From Ferroplasma acidiphilum (lineage in GTDB: Archaea; Thermoplasmatota; Thermoplasmata; Thermoplasmatales; Thermoplasmataceae), in assembly GCF_002078355.1 (NCBI RefSeq), contig NZ_CP015363.1, forward strand, positions 1,426,001-1,490,000: a stretch of 64,000 nt of DNA. Reading direction: 5' to 3'. Below, one piece after another: positions 8,518 through 17,397 of this stretch (positions within the stretch are counted from its first letter, which is position 1; each line of letters starts with the position of its first letter). The position numbers and the translations under genes are program-made. The notes beneath the pieces are model-generated. The model worked only from the letters and a program-made list of their open reading frames with translations, was not told the DNA's origin and searched no databases.

Positions 8518-9174
8518 ATGACAATATATATGTACGTCCTTGCTTATAAAATGAATGGCAAATTCTGGGCACTTACGGACAAAGAAAAAGAAAATGTAAA
8601 CAGCAACATTATACATTTCATTAATAATTACAGAAAAAACCTTATCAGTATAAAATACTACAAATCAATAAGGCATGACAATGATATCCTTATCTGGTCA
8701 GCCTCTGACACGCCGATTAACCTTGAAGGGCTAAAGGAAGGAATAAACTCTGCCATTGGAATCTATGGAAAAAGTGAATACAGCATGTTCTCACTCTACG
8801 AGCATTCTCCATATGTAAATGCAACAAACAGCCTGGAAGATACCTTGAAAACAGAACCCAAAAAATATTTTGTGGTATACCCTATGAGCAAGGATAGGGA
8901 ATGGTACCTGATCAATTATGAAGAGAGAAAAAAGATACTGGCGGGACACATAGGAACTGCCAGAAGCGACAAGGAAAGCCCGGGAATAATATCCTATACA
9001 ACATACTCATTCGGATTGGGAGACCAGGAATTTGTGGTTCTTTATGAACTGGATGACCTTGCTGCATGGTCACATGTAACAGAAAAATTGAGGGAGGTTA
9101 TGGCAAGAAAATGGATAATAAATGAAGCTCCGATATTTGTTGGAATATACAATGGGGATAAACTGGTGATTTAA
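8518..9174 (+). CDS. HemQ/chlorite dismutase-family heme protein
   Basis: A 218-residue member of the chlorite dismutase superfamily. In many bacteria and archaea this fold is HemQ, which decarboxylates coproheme or harderoheme to heme b. Family marks: KKYFVVYPMSKDREWYLI in the central strand, ILAGHIGTARSD with the His expected as proximal heme ligand, and TTYSFGLGDQEFVVLYE afterwards. The distal Arg that defines true chlorite dismutases is not evident at the expected place, so HemQ-like activity is more likely, but this is inference. The next gene, a rhodanese, starts one base after its stop, so the two are an operon. Confidence 0.88.
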   Translation: MTIYMYVLAYKMNGKFWALTDKEKENVNSNIIHFINNYRKNLISIKYYKSIRHDNDILIWSASDTPINLEGLKEGINSAIGIYGKSEYSMFSLYEHSPYVNATNSLEDTLKTEPKKYFVVYPMSKDREWYLINYEERKKILAGHIGTARSDKESPGIISYTTYSFGLGDQEFVVLYELDDLAAWSHVTEKLREVMARKWIINEAPIFVGIYNGDKLVI

Positions 9175-9175
9175 G

Positions 9176-9532
9176 ATGTCGATAAAAAATTATTTCAGGG
9201 GTTCTGATTATTTTAATCAGCCACAGGAACTGGAAAACCTTACGCCAGAGAAACTTACTGCCTTGAAGGAAAAATATCCTGTAATTGATGTACGCACTGG
9301 CTTTGAATACAGGCATGGGCATATAAAGGGTGCTATACCCTATAAACTTGGAAAAGAAGATGAAATAGAGAAAAAATTTCCAAAGGACGAACCTATTATT
9401 CTTATATGCAAAACCGGTCACCGTAGCCGTGCAGCGGCAAACAGGCTTGTTAGGAAAGGATATAAAAAGTTATACCACCTTGAAGGCGGTATGGATAAAT
9501 GGAGAAAGGAAAATTTTCCAGTAGAAAAATAA
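9176..9532 (+). CDS. Rhodanese-domain sulfurtransferase
   Basis: A 118-residue single-domain rhodanese. It probably moves sulfane sulfur to an acceptor via a persulfide on the active-site Cys in ICKTGHRSR. Other marks are VIDVRTGFEYRHGHIKGA (CH2A-type) and the final HLEGGMDKW. The N-terminal ~35 residues precede the domain and lack a signal peptide, so it is cytosolic. It is coupled to the HemQ-like gene with a one-base gap. Whether the pair serves heme or Fe-S supply is inference. Confidence 0.93.
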   Translation: MSIKNYFRGSDYFNQPQELENLTPEKLTALKEKYPVIDVRTGFEYRHGHIKGAIPYKLGKEDEIEKKFPKDEPIILICKTGHRSRAAANRLVRKGYKKLYHLEGGMDKWRKENFPVEK

Positions 9533-9533
9533 T

Positions 9534-9764
9534 TTATGCTAATCCAAGTTGTTCCAGTTCATTCTTTTCTTTGGATTTCTTTTTAAGTATATATCTTGTT
9601 ATATAACCTGCAATGGCATTTGCAGTTTTTTTCGTTACAGTTTTCTCTATAAAACTGTGTAAAATCTCCTTATTATGGTTAAAATCCTCATTGAAAAGAT
9701 CCTTGTTATTATCAACTAATTCTTCAGAAATTCTTTTTATGTTAGACGGCCTTATGCTTCCCAT
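9534..9764 (-). CDS. rps17e: 30S ribosomal protein S17e
   Basis: A 76-residue archaeal/eukaryotic-type ribosomal protein of the small subunit. The sequence follows the family closely: MGSIRPSNIKRISEELV, then DFNHNK and the conserved AGYITRYILKKK. The start is the ATG at 9762-9764; an in-frame GTG two codons upstream is less likely. A TATA-like TTTATATA on this strand lies ~25 bp before the ATG. It is convergent with the rhodanese gene, one base apart, with no room for a separate terminator. Confidence 0.95.
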   Translation of the reverse strand: MGSIRPSNIKRISEELVDNNKDLFNEDFNHNKEILHSFIEKTVTKKTANAIAGYITRYILKKKSKEKNELEQLGLA

Positions 9765-9847
9765 TAACACATTATTTTAAAACAATATATAAACAATTTC
9801 ATTTATGAATCTAGTTGAACTGGAAAAATGAAAATTTATAAAAATAA

Positions 9848-10285
9848 TTATTCCTTTGGGGGAACAACTGTAACTGGAATATTGGAGTGTGCTATAATTC
9901 CAGAACTTACAGACCCTAGTATGAGTTTACTGAAACCATGCAATTTCCTTGTGCCTGTGACTATTAAGTTAATTCCTTTCTCCTCTGCTGTTTTTAGAAT
10001 GATTTTCGGTATCTCCTCTCCATTAGAACTTATCTTTATAAGTTCGTATTTAGCTTCTTCTTTATCCAGAACTTTTTTTGCTTTTTCCAGGATCTGGTCG
10101 GCAGTTTTATCCTGCCCTTCATAAACAGATTGTGGTATATAGGAATCGAAGCTCGCACTGATTCCAACTATTGTGGGTATAACATAAACAATATAATATT
10201 CATCAACAGTGCATTTTAATTCAAGGGCATATTTAAGCGCCTCTCTAGCCCCCTCTGATCCATCATATGATACTAAAACTTTCAT
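9848..10285 (-). CDS. Universal stress protein (UspA family)
   Basis: A 145-residue single-domain Usp protein. It begins MKVLVSYDGSEGAREALKYAL and ends with the ATP-binding loop GTRKLHGFSKLILGSVS, which fits the G-2x-G-9x-G-S/T pattern with one position altered (TRK-L-H-G). ATP binding is therefore likely. The cellular role of archaeal Usp proteins is mostly unknown. TATA-like TTTAAATACTT about 25 bp before the start suggests a leaderless monocistronic mRNA. It is followed by the S17e gene on the same strand, with its own promoter. Confidence 0.93.
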   Translation of the reverse strand: MKVLVSYDGSEGAREALKYALELKCTVDEYYIVYVIPTIVGISASFDSYIPQSVYEGQDKTADQILEKAKKVLDKEEAKYELIKISSNGEEIPKIILKTAEEKGINLIVTGTRKLHGFSKLILGSVSSGIIAHSNIPVTVVPPKE

Positions 10286-10452
10286 TAGAAATAATCAGAC
10301 AGAAGTATTTAAATTTATTTAATAATTATGTTGCTTGCACCGGTACACCGGATACTTATGCCCTTTGCAGCCATAAATAATGGTTTAATAATAAAATAGG
10401 TATTTATATTAAAAAATAATACCAAATATACATTTATATTTGAGGTGACATA

Positions 10453-10560
10453 TTGAAACGAAGTTCAAGAGATTGGAAAAAGAAAGGAAACATGCGTTGG
10501 AAATGGAGAAAAAAGAAAATAAGAAGATTAAAGAGAGCCAGAAGAGCAAGCAAGCAATAA
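10453..10560 (+). CDS. rpl41e: 50S ribosomal protein eL41 (35 aa, TTG start)
   Basis: A very short, strongly basic protein, easily missed because of its size and TTG start. GAGGTGA at 10442-10448 sits four bases before the TTG. From there the product begins [18 protein letters not shown] and ends with the helix [16 protein letters not shown]. The WKKKG-MRWKW pattern and the Arg/Lys helix are those of eL41, a single-helix protein at the subunit bridge. The 22-residue form from the internal ATG at 10492 would match eukaryotic length, but the ribosome site supports the TTG. A perfect 7-bp hairpin follows the stop directly. Confidence 0.92.
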   Translation: MKRSSRDWKKKGNMRWKWRKKKIRRLKRARRASKQ

Positions 10561-10561
10561 T

Positions 10562-10581
10562 GCCATAGGTTTTTCTATGGC
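10562..10581 (+). terminator. Hairpin after eL41
   Basis: GCCATAG (10562-10568), loop GTTTTT, then CTATGGC (10575-10581), a perfect 7-bp stem one base after the eL41 stop. There is no long T-run after it, so it may act as a 3'-end stabiliser or pause site rather than an intrinsic terminator. Confidence 0.6.
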
Positions 10582-10680
10582 TGCCTTCCATTATGTTAAT
10601 GCATATCATTTGTTCATTGTTAGTTAACAAATTCCTATTTTAAAAAGTTTTTATATAGAACAGTTATACTTGTATTAGAA

Positions 10681-11277
10681 ATGAAAACTAAGGCCACCAT
10701 AGGAAATTATACCGTGCTTTTAAAATCCAACCTGGCCCAGGCGATCAAGGTTCTTTATAATACAAGGAAAGTTATATATTATCCAGCAAACAGGGACTAT
10801 CCAAAATTAAGTGAAGCACTGGATATATTTAAATTAAATATAAACAGCATGGAAGACAAGGGGGCCAGGGTAGCTATTGCCTTTAATGGGAATTTTATAT
10901 ATAAAAAACTGGACACTGACAAAAAAAATAGCCTTATACATTTTCTGGACTTCCTGCTTCTGATCCCACCTCCAAAATTTTCAATAAGGAAAGGCAAAAA
11001 CACTGCAATAATTAATGAAATAACAGTCCCAAAACTATCTTCAATACTGGATTCGGTGCTTAACTTTAAATTTCCCAGATACTGGATAGATAAACAGAAA
11101 GAATATGAATCTATATCTATTGCCATAATGAGGATAATAAATGAAAGTGACAATAATCAGAGTTTGCCGGAACCACTATGGAAAATTGAGCAAAATTTAA
11201 AAGAAAAAGATGTTGAATCTATAAAGTTTTATACAGCTCAAATAAAAGAATGGATATCTATGGGATTAATTTTATGA
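10681..11277 (+). CDS. Unrecognised soluble protein
   Basis: A 198-residue protein rich in Lys, Ile and Asn with no membrane segment, cysteine motif or known signature that I can see. Two central segments (LIHFLDFLLLIPPPKFSIRKG and the ISIAIMRIINES helix) are hydrophobic enough to be a folded core. The start ATG lies after TTTTTATATAGAA, ~30 bp upstream, so the gene probably has its own promoter. Its last codons overlap by 6 bases the end of the convergent MFS gene. Probably lineage-specific; function unknown. Confidence 0.6.
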   Translation: MKTKATIGNYTVLLKSNLAQAIKVLYNTRKVIYYPANRDYPKLSEALDIFKLNINSMEDKGARVAIAFNGNFIYKKLDTDKKNSLIHFLDFLLLIPPPKFSIRKGKNTAIINEITVPKLSSILDSVLNFKFPRYWIDKQKEYESISIAIMRIINESDNNQSLPEPLWKIEQNLKEKDVESIKFYTAQIKEWISMGLIL

Positions 11278-12705
11278 CTGCTCTTTCTTTGCTTCTGGCA
11301 ATATGAGTTTAGGCACGCCATGGACATGCTTATAGGATGCTAAAGCAATTTCTTCCAGGGTTAACCCCTTTGTTTCTGGCGTAAAGAATATTGTAAATAC
11401 AAAGGCCAGAACCATTAAACCGAGAAGGATAAAGAAGAACGATGATTTGCCCAGTGATGCACTTATAAGCGGAAACATGAACGCAGCAAGGAAAGAAGCT
11501 ATCCTTGTTATGCCTGTAGCACCACCCATGGATGAAGACCTCAATTTTGTTGGAAGCAGTTCTATTGCGTATAATCCCATGGTATCACCGGGGCCAAGGT
11601 TGCCTATGCCATAGTCAATCACAAATGCTGCAATTCCGATAATTATCCCTATGCTTGCTATCGCACTGGATGCAATAAAGAACATAGCCATGGCTATTGC
11701 CATTCCACCGAATCCTAAAGCCTGCAAAGGCCTCCTGCCAAGCCTGTCATTAAGCATTACTGCACCGAATGCACCGAGGAATCCAACCGGCATGTTAAAT
11801 ATAAGGGAAAACAGTAGTGAAGAACTATGTGATATTCCCAGTGTAGTTAGTATAATTGGTGAATAAAGGCCTATACCATATCCAGCTATATCATAGAGTA
11901 TCCACTGGAACCATATAATAGCCGTACGTTTTCCATATTCCCCCTTAAATAGTGCTGTGAATGAACCGGCGGCGATATTTTCTTCCTTCTCCCTTTCAGC
12001 TATTATAGCTTTTATATCCTCTTTTGTAATCCCTACCCGTTCTGCTATTGAATCCAGGTCTTTTGCGGATAATTTTGATTTGCCCGGCTCCAGTATATCC
12101 CATCTCACAGATTCTGGCATCCGTGTTCTTAACACTACTGTAACTATTGCAGGTATTGCACCTATAGCCAGTGTATATCTCCATCCCACAAGAGGGTTTA
12201 TCATATAAAAAACGTATCCGATTGCAAATGCCGCTCCTGCACCGATGCTCCAGAATGTCCAGACCCAGCCATATCCTGCACCCCTCTTTTTGTCCGGGTA
12301 CATTTCTGTTGTGTATACCGGACTCAAAGCGTAATCTGCTCCAACTCCCCAGCCCACGAAGAACCTGAATATTATCATTTCATATATGTTCGTGGATAAC
12401 GCAGATAGTATAGCAAATACAGCGAAGAATATGAGATCGAATATATACAGATACCGCCTGCCAATATTATCGGCAAAATGCCCGAAAATAACGGCACCCA
12501 CAAAGGCACCCAGAAGTGCTGCGCCGGTAACAAAAGATTCCGTAAATGGATCATAATGGAATGGCTTAAATGTAACAAGCACAAGGGTAAATACGGATAT
12601 CACACTCAAATCGTAACCATCCAGAAAATACCCCATAGCGGAAAGTGTTGTAATCACTGACCTGCCGGGAATTTTAATTTGACTTCCAGTTTCGTTTTCT
12701 GTCAT
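11272..12705 (-). CDS. MFS transporter, sugar-porter/metabolite:H+ symporter type
   Basis: A 477-residue secondary transporter of the major facilitator superfamily with about 12 membrane segments. The loop 2-3 motif appears as GHFADNIGRR, and the end carries PETKGLTLEEI, the PETKG mark of the sugar-porter and metabolite:proton symporter groups. A long cytosolic loop at ~195-245 (KLSAKDLDSIAERVGITKED) separates the halves. The inward proton gradient of an acidophile would favour symport, but the substrate cannot be read from sequence. It stands alone on its strand; the 273-bp spacer upstream holds its promoter and the divergent gene's. Confidence 0.9.
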   Translation of the reverse strand: MTENETGSQIKIPGRSVITTLSAMGYFLDGYDLSVISVFTLVLVTFKPFHYDPFTESFVTGAALLGAFVGAVIFGHFADNIGRRYLYIFDLIFFAVFAILSALSTNIYEMIIFRFFVGWGVGADYALSPVYTTEMYPDKKRGAGYGWVWTFWSIGAGAAFAIGYVFYMINPLVGWRYTLAIGAIPAIVTVVLRTRMPESVRWDILEPGKSKLSAKDLDSIAERVGITKEDIKAIIAEREKEENIAAGSFTALFKGEYGKRTAIIWFQWILYDIAGYGIGLYSPIILTTLGISHSSSLLFSLIFNMPVGFLGAFGAVMLNDRLGRRPLQALGFGGMAIAMAMFFIASSAIASIGIIIGIAAFVIDYGIGNLGPGDTMGLYAIELLPTKLRSSSMGGATGITRIASFLAAFMFPLISASLGKSSFFFILLGLMVLAFVFTIFFTPETKGLTLEEIALASYKHVHGVPKLILPEAKKEQS

Positions 12706-12978
12706 TCAAAAAGTATAAACCAGATGTATATAAATAATTGCATAATACTTAATAATAGCAGCAATATCAAGATGATTATATTATTATTTGTGGCATATTT
12801 GCCTGTTTCAATGAATACTGCATGGCATCTATTTATTATATTTCATGAACCAGCATACTATGTTGTATTTCAATGTTTCCATGGTCGCATAACATCCCTG
12901 AACTATATTAATGCAGTTAACCAATATTATTTCAAAAGTGTAATAAAAAGTTTTATAAATCAATACAGATAAGGTATA

Positions 12979-13938
12979 ATGCTGGAACACGTGGACACTG
13001 GTACCCATCTCTATTTTCTCCATATGTTGCAGGATAACGGCATGGGAATCCAGTTCAAATGGAAGGAAATTAAAGATATTTCTGTTGCAATATTTGGAGA
13101 TAGCATATTTGATGACATTGTTAAGAATGAAATTGTGGATACATGCTCCGATAATGAAATACTTGAAGTAACCAATCTGAATAATATAGATTCGAACCTG
13201 CCACGATCTCAACGTGAATCCCTATACAGCGCAATTATAAAGTTTCTTTCCACGGACGAAAACGTGCCAGGAATAATGGAAATAATATATGCGTCCCGTA
13301 AAATAGGGAGGGCTATAATTGATTCTATTAACATGAATATTATAATAAATAAATTAGAGGATAGGTATATAAATTTAAGAATAGCTATGGCAATGGCGTC
13401 ATCCATGGACTTTTACTACTCTGTACCATTCAGGTCTTTCTGTAAAACAAGGCTGGATAAGGTTCAATTTTCTTTTGATAATTATGAAAAATATCTTGGC
13501 GACATGTGGTTTATAAAAATAGTGCTGGCTATGAAAGACAATACAGGTGAAGGCCTGGCATACGTAAAATTTCCGGAAAATTCGAGGTTAAATTATATTG
13601 AAACAATAAACGGCATGGCTGCCGGCGGGCTTCTGGCGTCATTGTTCTTGCACAGCGCAGAGTTCTTGAGTGATACCAGGGTAATTTCGGCTATAAACCG
13701 GTACGAATATAATGAAATAAAGAAGCAGAGAGCAGGCAAGTTTTATGGCTGGGTCGCTATAGGCAATGATGTGGCAATAGGCCTTGAGTTTCTAAGTGGC
13801 AGCATATTATTTTTAAGCCAGGCAGATTACTTCTATGGAGTATACCTTTTCATAGCCGCGAGCATACAGTTGCTTGTTAAGCCAGGTATTGAAATATTCC
13901 GGAGAGCAAGAGTTTCCACAATGAAGAAAAATAAATAA
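12979..13938 (+). CDS. Membrane protein with C-terminal YrhK-like two-helix domain
   Basis: A 319-residue protein. Residues 1-250 are mixed alpha/beta without a motif I recognise. Residues ~250-310 hold two membrane helices with the pattern GNDVAIGLEFLSGSILFLSQ and YFYGVYLFIAASIQLLVKPG, resembling the YrhK family, ending in a basic tail. The N-terminal part therefore probably faces the cytosol. A TTTTATAAATC box ~28 bp upstream suggests a leaderless mRNA. Glutamate decarboxylase follows 54 bp later with its own TATA-like box, so common transcription is uncertain. Confidence 0.65.
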   Translation: MLEHVDTGTHLYFLHMLQDNGMGIQFKWKEIKDISVAIFGDSIFDDIVKNEIVDTCSDNEILEVTNLNNIDSNLPRSQRESLYSAIIKFLSTDENVPGIMEIIYASRKIGRAIIDSINMNIIINKLEDRYINLRIAMAMASSMDFYYSVPFRSFCKTRLDKVQFSFDNYEKYLGDMWFIKIVLAMKDNTGEGLAYVKFPENSRLNYIETINGMAAGGLLASLFLHSAEFLSDTRVISAINRYEYNEIKKQRAGKFYGWVAIGNDVAIGLEFLSGSILFLSQADYFYGVYLFIAASIQLLVKPGIEIFRRARVSTMKKNK

Positions 13939-13991
13939 TGTCTATATGATACAACCGTATACCGTTTTATACTATCTGCCTATTCATTATT

Positions 13992-15371
13992 ATGGTATCT
14001 AGAAAGATGAATCCTGAAAGAAAGATTTATGGAACTTATAGCAACAGGGATTTTAATAATCCAGTGCCTGAATTTGAATTTCCGGAGGAGGGAATGGCGT
14101 CCAGGGCTGCATATGAAATGATACATGAGGAATTAAAGCTTGATGGAATTCCAGAATTAAATCTGGCAACTTTCGTTACAACATATATGGAACCGGAAGC
14201 AAAAAATCTGTATATGGAAAATGCACATAAAAATTTCATAGATAGTTTCGAATACCCCCAGATAAAAAAGGAAGAAACGAGAATTGTCAATATACTCTCG
14301 AGGCTCTACAATGCGCCGGAGGGAAAAGATTTTACCGGAACATCAACAATAGGTTCTTCTGAATCTATAATGCTGGCATTGCTGGCACACAAGTGGAACT
14401 GGAAGTCTAAAATGGAAGCCCTGAAAAAGGATACGTCAAAGCCCAACATTGTCTTTGGTGCCGATACACATGTGGTATGGGATAAATTTGCAAAATATTT
14501 TGATGTTGAAGCAAGGGTAGTCCCACTTGATGCAAACACAAAGGTGGTTGACCCCGAAAAGCTTATAGAAAATGTTGATGAGAATACAATAGCTGTTGGT
14601 GCAGTGCTTGGAACAACTTTTACAGGTGCTTTTGATGATGTTAAACGCATAAATTCACTTCTGGAAGAATTAAAATCTAAAAAAGGTTTAGATATTCCAA
14701 TACACGTGGATGCTGCAAGTGCAGGTTTCATAACACCTTTCATAGAACCGGAACTTGAATGGGATTTCAGGCTCAGCCACGTAAAATCCATAAACGTTTC
14801 AGGACATAAATTCGGGCTTGTGTATCCTGGCATAGGATGGCTTCTCTTCAAGGATAAAGCCGACCTGCCCGATGATCTGGTATTTTACGTTAATTACCTT
14901 GGAGATGATATGCCCACATATACGCTTAATTTCTCTAAAAGTGCTGCAAACATAGCACCACAGTACTATAACATAATAAGGCTTGGAAAATCAGGTTACC
15001 GCAATATAGCGGAAAATATAATGAAGAATGCGAAATATCTTGCAGATAAAATAGGGGAATTTCCGGAGCTGGAGGTTGTAAGCAGGGCAGAACATATACC
15101 TGTTGTAACGTTCAGGCAGAAGAAAGCTGGCAGTTACACCCTCTTCGACCTCTCCGCCGCAATCAGGAGCTATGGCTGGATTGTACCGGCATATTCCCTG
15201 CCGGATAATGCGAAGGATACGGTGCTTATGAGGGTTGTAGTCCGCGAAGGCTTTAGCAGGGACCTTGCCGATATATTCCTTGAAAATTTACAACAGTCTA
15301 TGGAAAGATTATCCGGAAAGGGAATAGAAAAATCAAAAATTTCAAGCCGCAGGGGGCATGCTGTCTCCTGA
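13992..15371 (+). CDS. gadB: Glutamate decarboxylase
   Basis: A 459-residue PLP enzyme of decarboxylase group II that turns glutamate into GABA and CO2, using up a proton. The cofactor site is clear: HVDAASAGFI for the Asp and Ala that contact pyridoxal, and NVSGHKFG with the Schiff-base Lys. Length and the C-terminal region fit GadA/GadB. In an acidophile this could add to cytosolic pH control, but no glutamate/GABA antiporter gene is next to it; the amino-acid permease at 40.7 kb is the only candidate in the window. A TTTTATACT box precedes the start. It converges with the his operon, 4 bp apart. Confidence 0.95.
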   Translation: MVSRKMNPERKIYGTYSNRDFNNPVPEFEFPEEGMASRAAYEMIHEELKLDGIPELNLATFVTTYMEPEAKNLYMENAHKNFIDSFEYPQIKKEETRIVNILSRLYNAPEGKDFTGTSTIGSSESIMLALLAHKWNWKSKMEALKKDTSKPNIVFGADTHVVWDKFAKYFDVEARVVPLDANTKVVDPEKLIENVDENTIAVGAVLGTTFTGAFDDVKRINSLLEELKSKKGLDIPIHVDAASAGFITPFIEPELEWDFRLSHVKSINVSGHKFGLVYPGIGWLLFKDKADLPDDLVFYVNYLGDDMPTYTLNFSKSAANIAPQYYNIIRLGKSGYRNIAENIMKNAKYLADKIGEFPELEVVSRAEHIPVVTFRQKKAGSYTLFDLSAAIRSYGWIVPAYSLPDNAKDTVLMRVVVREGFSRDLADIFLENLQQSMERLSGKGIEKSKISSRRGHAVS

Positions 15372-15375
15372 ACTT

Positions 15376-15987
15376 TTAATTTTTTCTCCTTTTTGATAGT
15401 TCATCCATTATATCGGATAGTTTTATATTTTCGTATGAGAGGAATACAAGAAGATGGTATAGCAGGTCTGCAGTTTCATATACAATCCTGTCCTTGCCCT
15501 GTGCCAGTATTGATTCAACTGCTTCTTCACCAACCTTTTTCTTTATGTTCTCCTCTCCGGATTCAAAAAGTTCCGTTGTGTATGAATTTTTCCTGGGTGT
15601 GTTTTTGGTTTTAGCTATTAATGATTCAAGTTCAAGGAGGACTTCCAGTGAATAATTTATATTTCCCACAACAACCGGAGTTCCAATTTCCCTGAAGCAG
15701 CTTTTGGTTCCCAGGTGGCAGGCAGCACCCTTCTGTTTTACCATGAATAAGAGGGAGTCATTATCACAGTCTATCATAACATCCTTTATTTCCTGTATAT
15801 TTCCACTGGCTTCCCCCTTCATCCTTACCCGCTGCTTAGATCTTGAATAATAATGCATGAGGCCTGTTTCCATGCTTTTCCGGTATGCCTCTTCATCCAT
15901 ATATGCAAGCGTTAGAACCTCTTTTGTCTCACTGTCCTGTACAACAACGGGCATGAGCCCTTCAAATTTTAAATCATAATCTGACAT
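15376..15987 (-). CDS. hisIE: HisIE: phosphoribosyl-AMP cyclohydrolase / phosphoribosyl-ATP pyrophosphatase
   Basis: A 203-residue bifunctional protein for the second and third steps of histidine synthesis. Residues ~1-105 are the cyclohydrolase with the metal site DCDNDSLLF and the Cys pair in GAACHLGTKSCF. Residues ~110-200 are the MazG-like pyrophosphatase with EEAVESILAQGKDR and the YETADLLYHLLVFL helix. It is the last gene of the operon and overlaps hisF by 14 bases. Confidence 0.96.
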   Translation of the reverse strand: MSDYDLKFEGLMPVVVQDSETKEVLTLAYMDEEAYRKSMETGLMHYYSRSKQRVRMKGEASGNIQEIKDVMIDCDNDSLLFMVKQKGAACHLGTKSCFREIGTPVVVGNINYSLEVLLELESLIAKTKNTPRKNSYTTELFESGEENIKKKVGEEAVESILAQGKDRIVYETADLLYHLLVFLSYENIKLSDIMDELSKRRKN

Positions 15988-16726
15988 TTACACCATTCTC
16001 CTTCAGGTATTTTTTGATCTCATTTGCAGTATACTTCCCTTCATGGAAGATGGAAGCTGCAAGTGCCCCATCCGCCCCGGCCTGGAATGCACCAAGGAAA
16101 TCTGCAGGTGATCCGGCACCACCGGAGGCAATAACAGGTATATTGACACTTCCGGTTATTTTTTCAATCAGTTCCGTATCAAATCCCTTCTTTGTGCCAT
16201 CTGTGTTTATAGAGGTAACCAGAAGCTCCCCTGCACCAAGGCTCTCTGCTTTCTGTGCCCATGAAATTGCATCAACTCCAGCATTCAAAGTTCCTCCATG
16301 GGTGTATACATAATAATTTCCATTATGCCTGCCTGAATCTATTGCTATAACTGTATTGGCTGAACCAATTCTATCCGATATTTCACCTATTATTTCAGGG
16401 TGTTCAACTGCGTATGTATTAATAAATATGCGGTCTGCCCCATTCCTTATTATTTTTACCATGGTTTCTATATCCGTTAACCCGCCTCCTACTGTAAATG
16501 GGATATATACCTCTGAGGCAACCCTTTCAACAAGCATATTCATAATGTTCCTTTTCTCACGGGTTGCCCGGATATCGAGGAATACAAGTTCATCAATTCC
16601 TTCCGATTCATAGCGTTTAGCAAGCTGGATAGGATCTCCGGAATCCCTTACATTCTCAAAGTTTACACCTTTTACTACCCTATCACCGGCAATGTCCAGT
16701 GCCCCTATTATTCGTTTTGCAAGCAT
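15974..16726 (-). CDS. hisF: Imidazole glycerol phosphate synthase, cyclase subunit
   Basis: A 250-residue TIM barrel that forms IGP and AICAR from PRFAR using ammonia delivered by HisH. The catalytic Asp residues are visible in GALDIAGDRVVKG (N-terminus) and in AIDSGRHNG (mid-barrel). The phosphate-binding loops GGGLTD and ASGGAG are both present. It overlaps hisA by 19 bases and hisIE by 14. The AICAR released links this pathway to purine synthesis, where purB also acts. Confidence 0.97.
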   Translation of the reverse strand: MLAKRIIGALDIAGDRVVKGVNFENVRDSGDPIQLAKRYESEGIDELVFLDIRATREKRNIMNMLVERVASEVYIPFTVGGGLTDIETMVKIIRNGADRIFINTYAVEHPEIIGEISDRIGSANTVIAIDSGRHNGNYYVYTHGGTLNAGVDAISWAQKAESLGAGELLVTSINTDGTKKGFDTELIEKITGSVNIPVIASGGAGSPADFLGAFQAGADGALAASIFHEGKYTANEIKKYLKENGVNVRL

Positions 16727-17397
16727 TTTAATTCCTCTATTTTTATATTCCCATTATAAAGGGCCTTACCAATTATGGCACCATTAAACCCCATACTTTC
16801 AAGTTTCTTCAGGTCATCAATCGAGTTTACGCCACCGGCATACATAAAATATCCTTCATCCCAGAATTTCTCTATCCTGCTTATATGCCCGGTACCATCG
16901 CTATTTATTGCCGTAAATATAAAACGGTTTGCCATGCCCTTTACCATGGAATAAAAATCACGGTAACTGATTCCCGCCCCATCTGCCCATCCGTTGTATT
17001 TGATATAGCCATTGTATGCATCTATGCTGATGGTTATATTTTTATATTTTTCTGAAACTTCCTCCAGAATTTTTTTATCAAGGGAAGCTGTGCCTATTAT
17101 AATGCTATCAATTCCAAGGCTATAGCCTGTTTCGATGGATTCCATTGTCCGGTAGCCACCTCCTGCCTGAATAAAAGATTTCACATTTTTCCTTATGCTT
17201 TTGATAAGATTGGTATTGGCAGGATTTCCTGTGAAGGCCCCATTAAGGTCAACGATATGCAATTTGCCCGAGATTGAAGAAAATTTCTGTGCAAATTTTA
17301 CCGGGTCTCCAAATGACTCAATTTTTTCTATCTTCCCGTTTTCAAGGGATACTGCTTCACCATTATAAATATCAATAGCAGGATATATATCTATCAT
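16708..17397 (-). CDS. hisA: ProFAR isomerase
   Basis: A 229-residue TIM barrel, the sister of HisF, that isomerises ProFAR to PRFAR. Visible marks: DIYPAIDIYNGEAVSLENG at the N-terminus, the first phosphate loop QAGGGYRTMES and the second YAGGVNSIDDL. The general-base Asp is in PAIDIYNG. The sequence is slightly short for the family but complete. It overlaps hisH by 4 bases (ATGA) and hisF by 19. A dual HisA/PriA function is possible in organisms lacking trpF but cannot be judged here. Confidence 0.95.
   Translation of the reverse strand: MIDIYPAIDIYNGEAVSLENGKIEKIESFGDPVKFAQKFSSISGKLHIVDLNGAFTGNPANTNLIKSIRKNVKSFIQAGGGYRTMESIETGYSLGIDSIIIGTASLDKKILEEVSEKYKNITISIDAYNGYIKYNGWADGAGISYRDFYSMVKGMANRFIFTAINSDGTGHISRIEKFWDEGYFMYAGGVNSIDDLKKLESMGFNGAIIGKALYNGNIKIEELKCLQNE

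Noticed and set aside
10409-10630. 73-codon minus-strand frame
   Set aside because: It is the shadow of the eL41 gene and its hairpin.
12679-12972. 97-codon frame in the spacer after the MFS gene
   Set aside because: Composition is that of A+T-rich spacer, and it overlaps the MFS start and both promoters.
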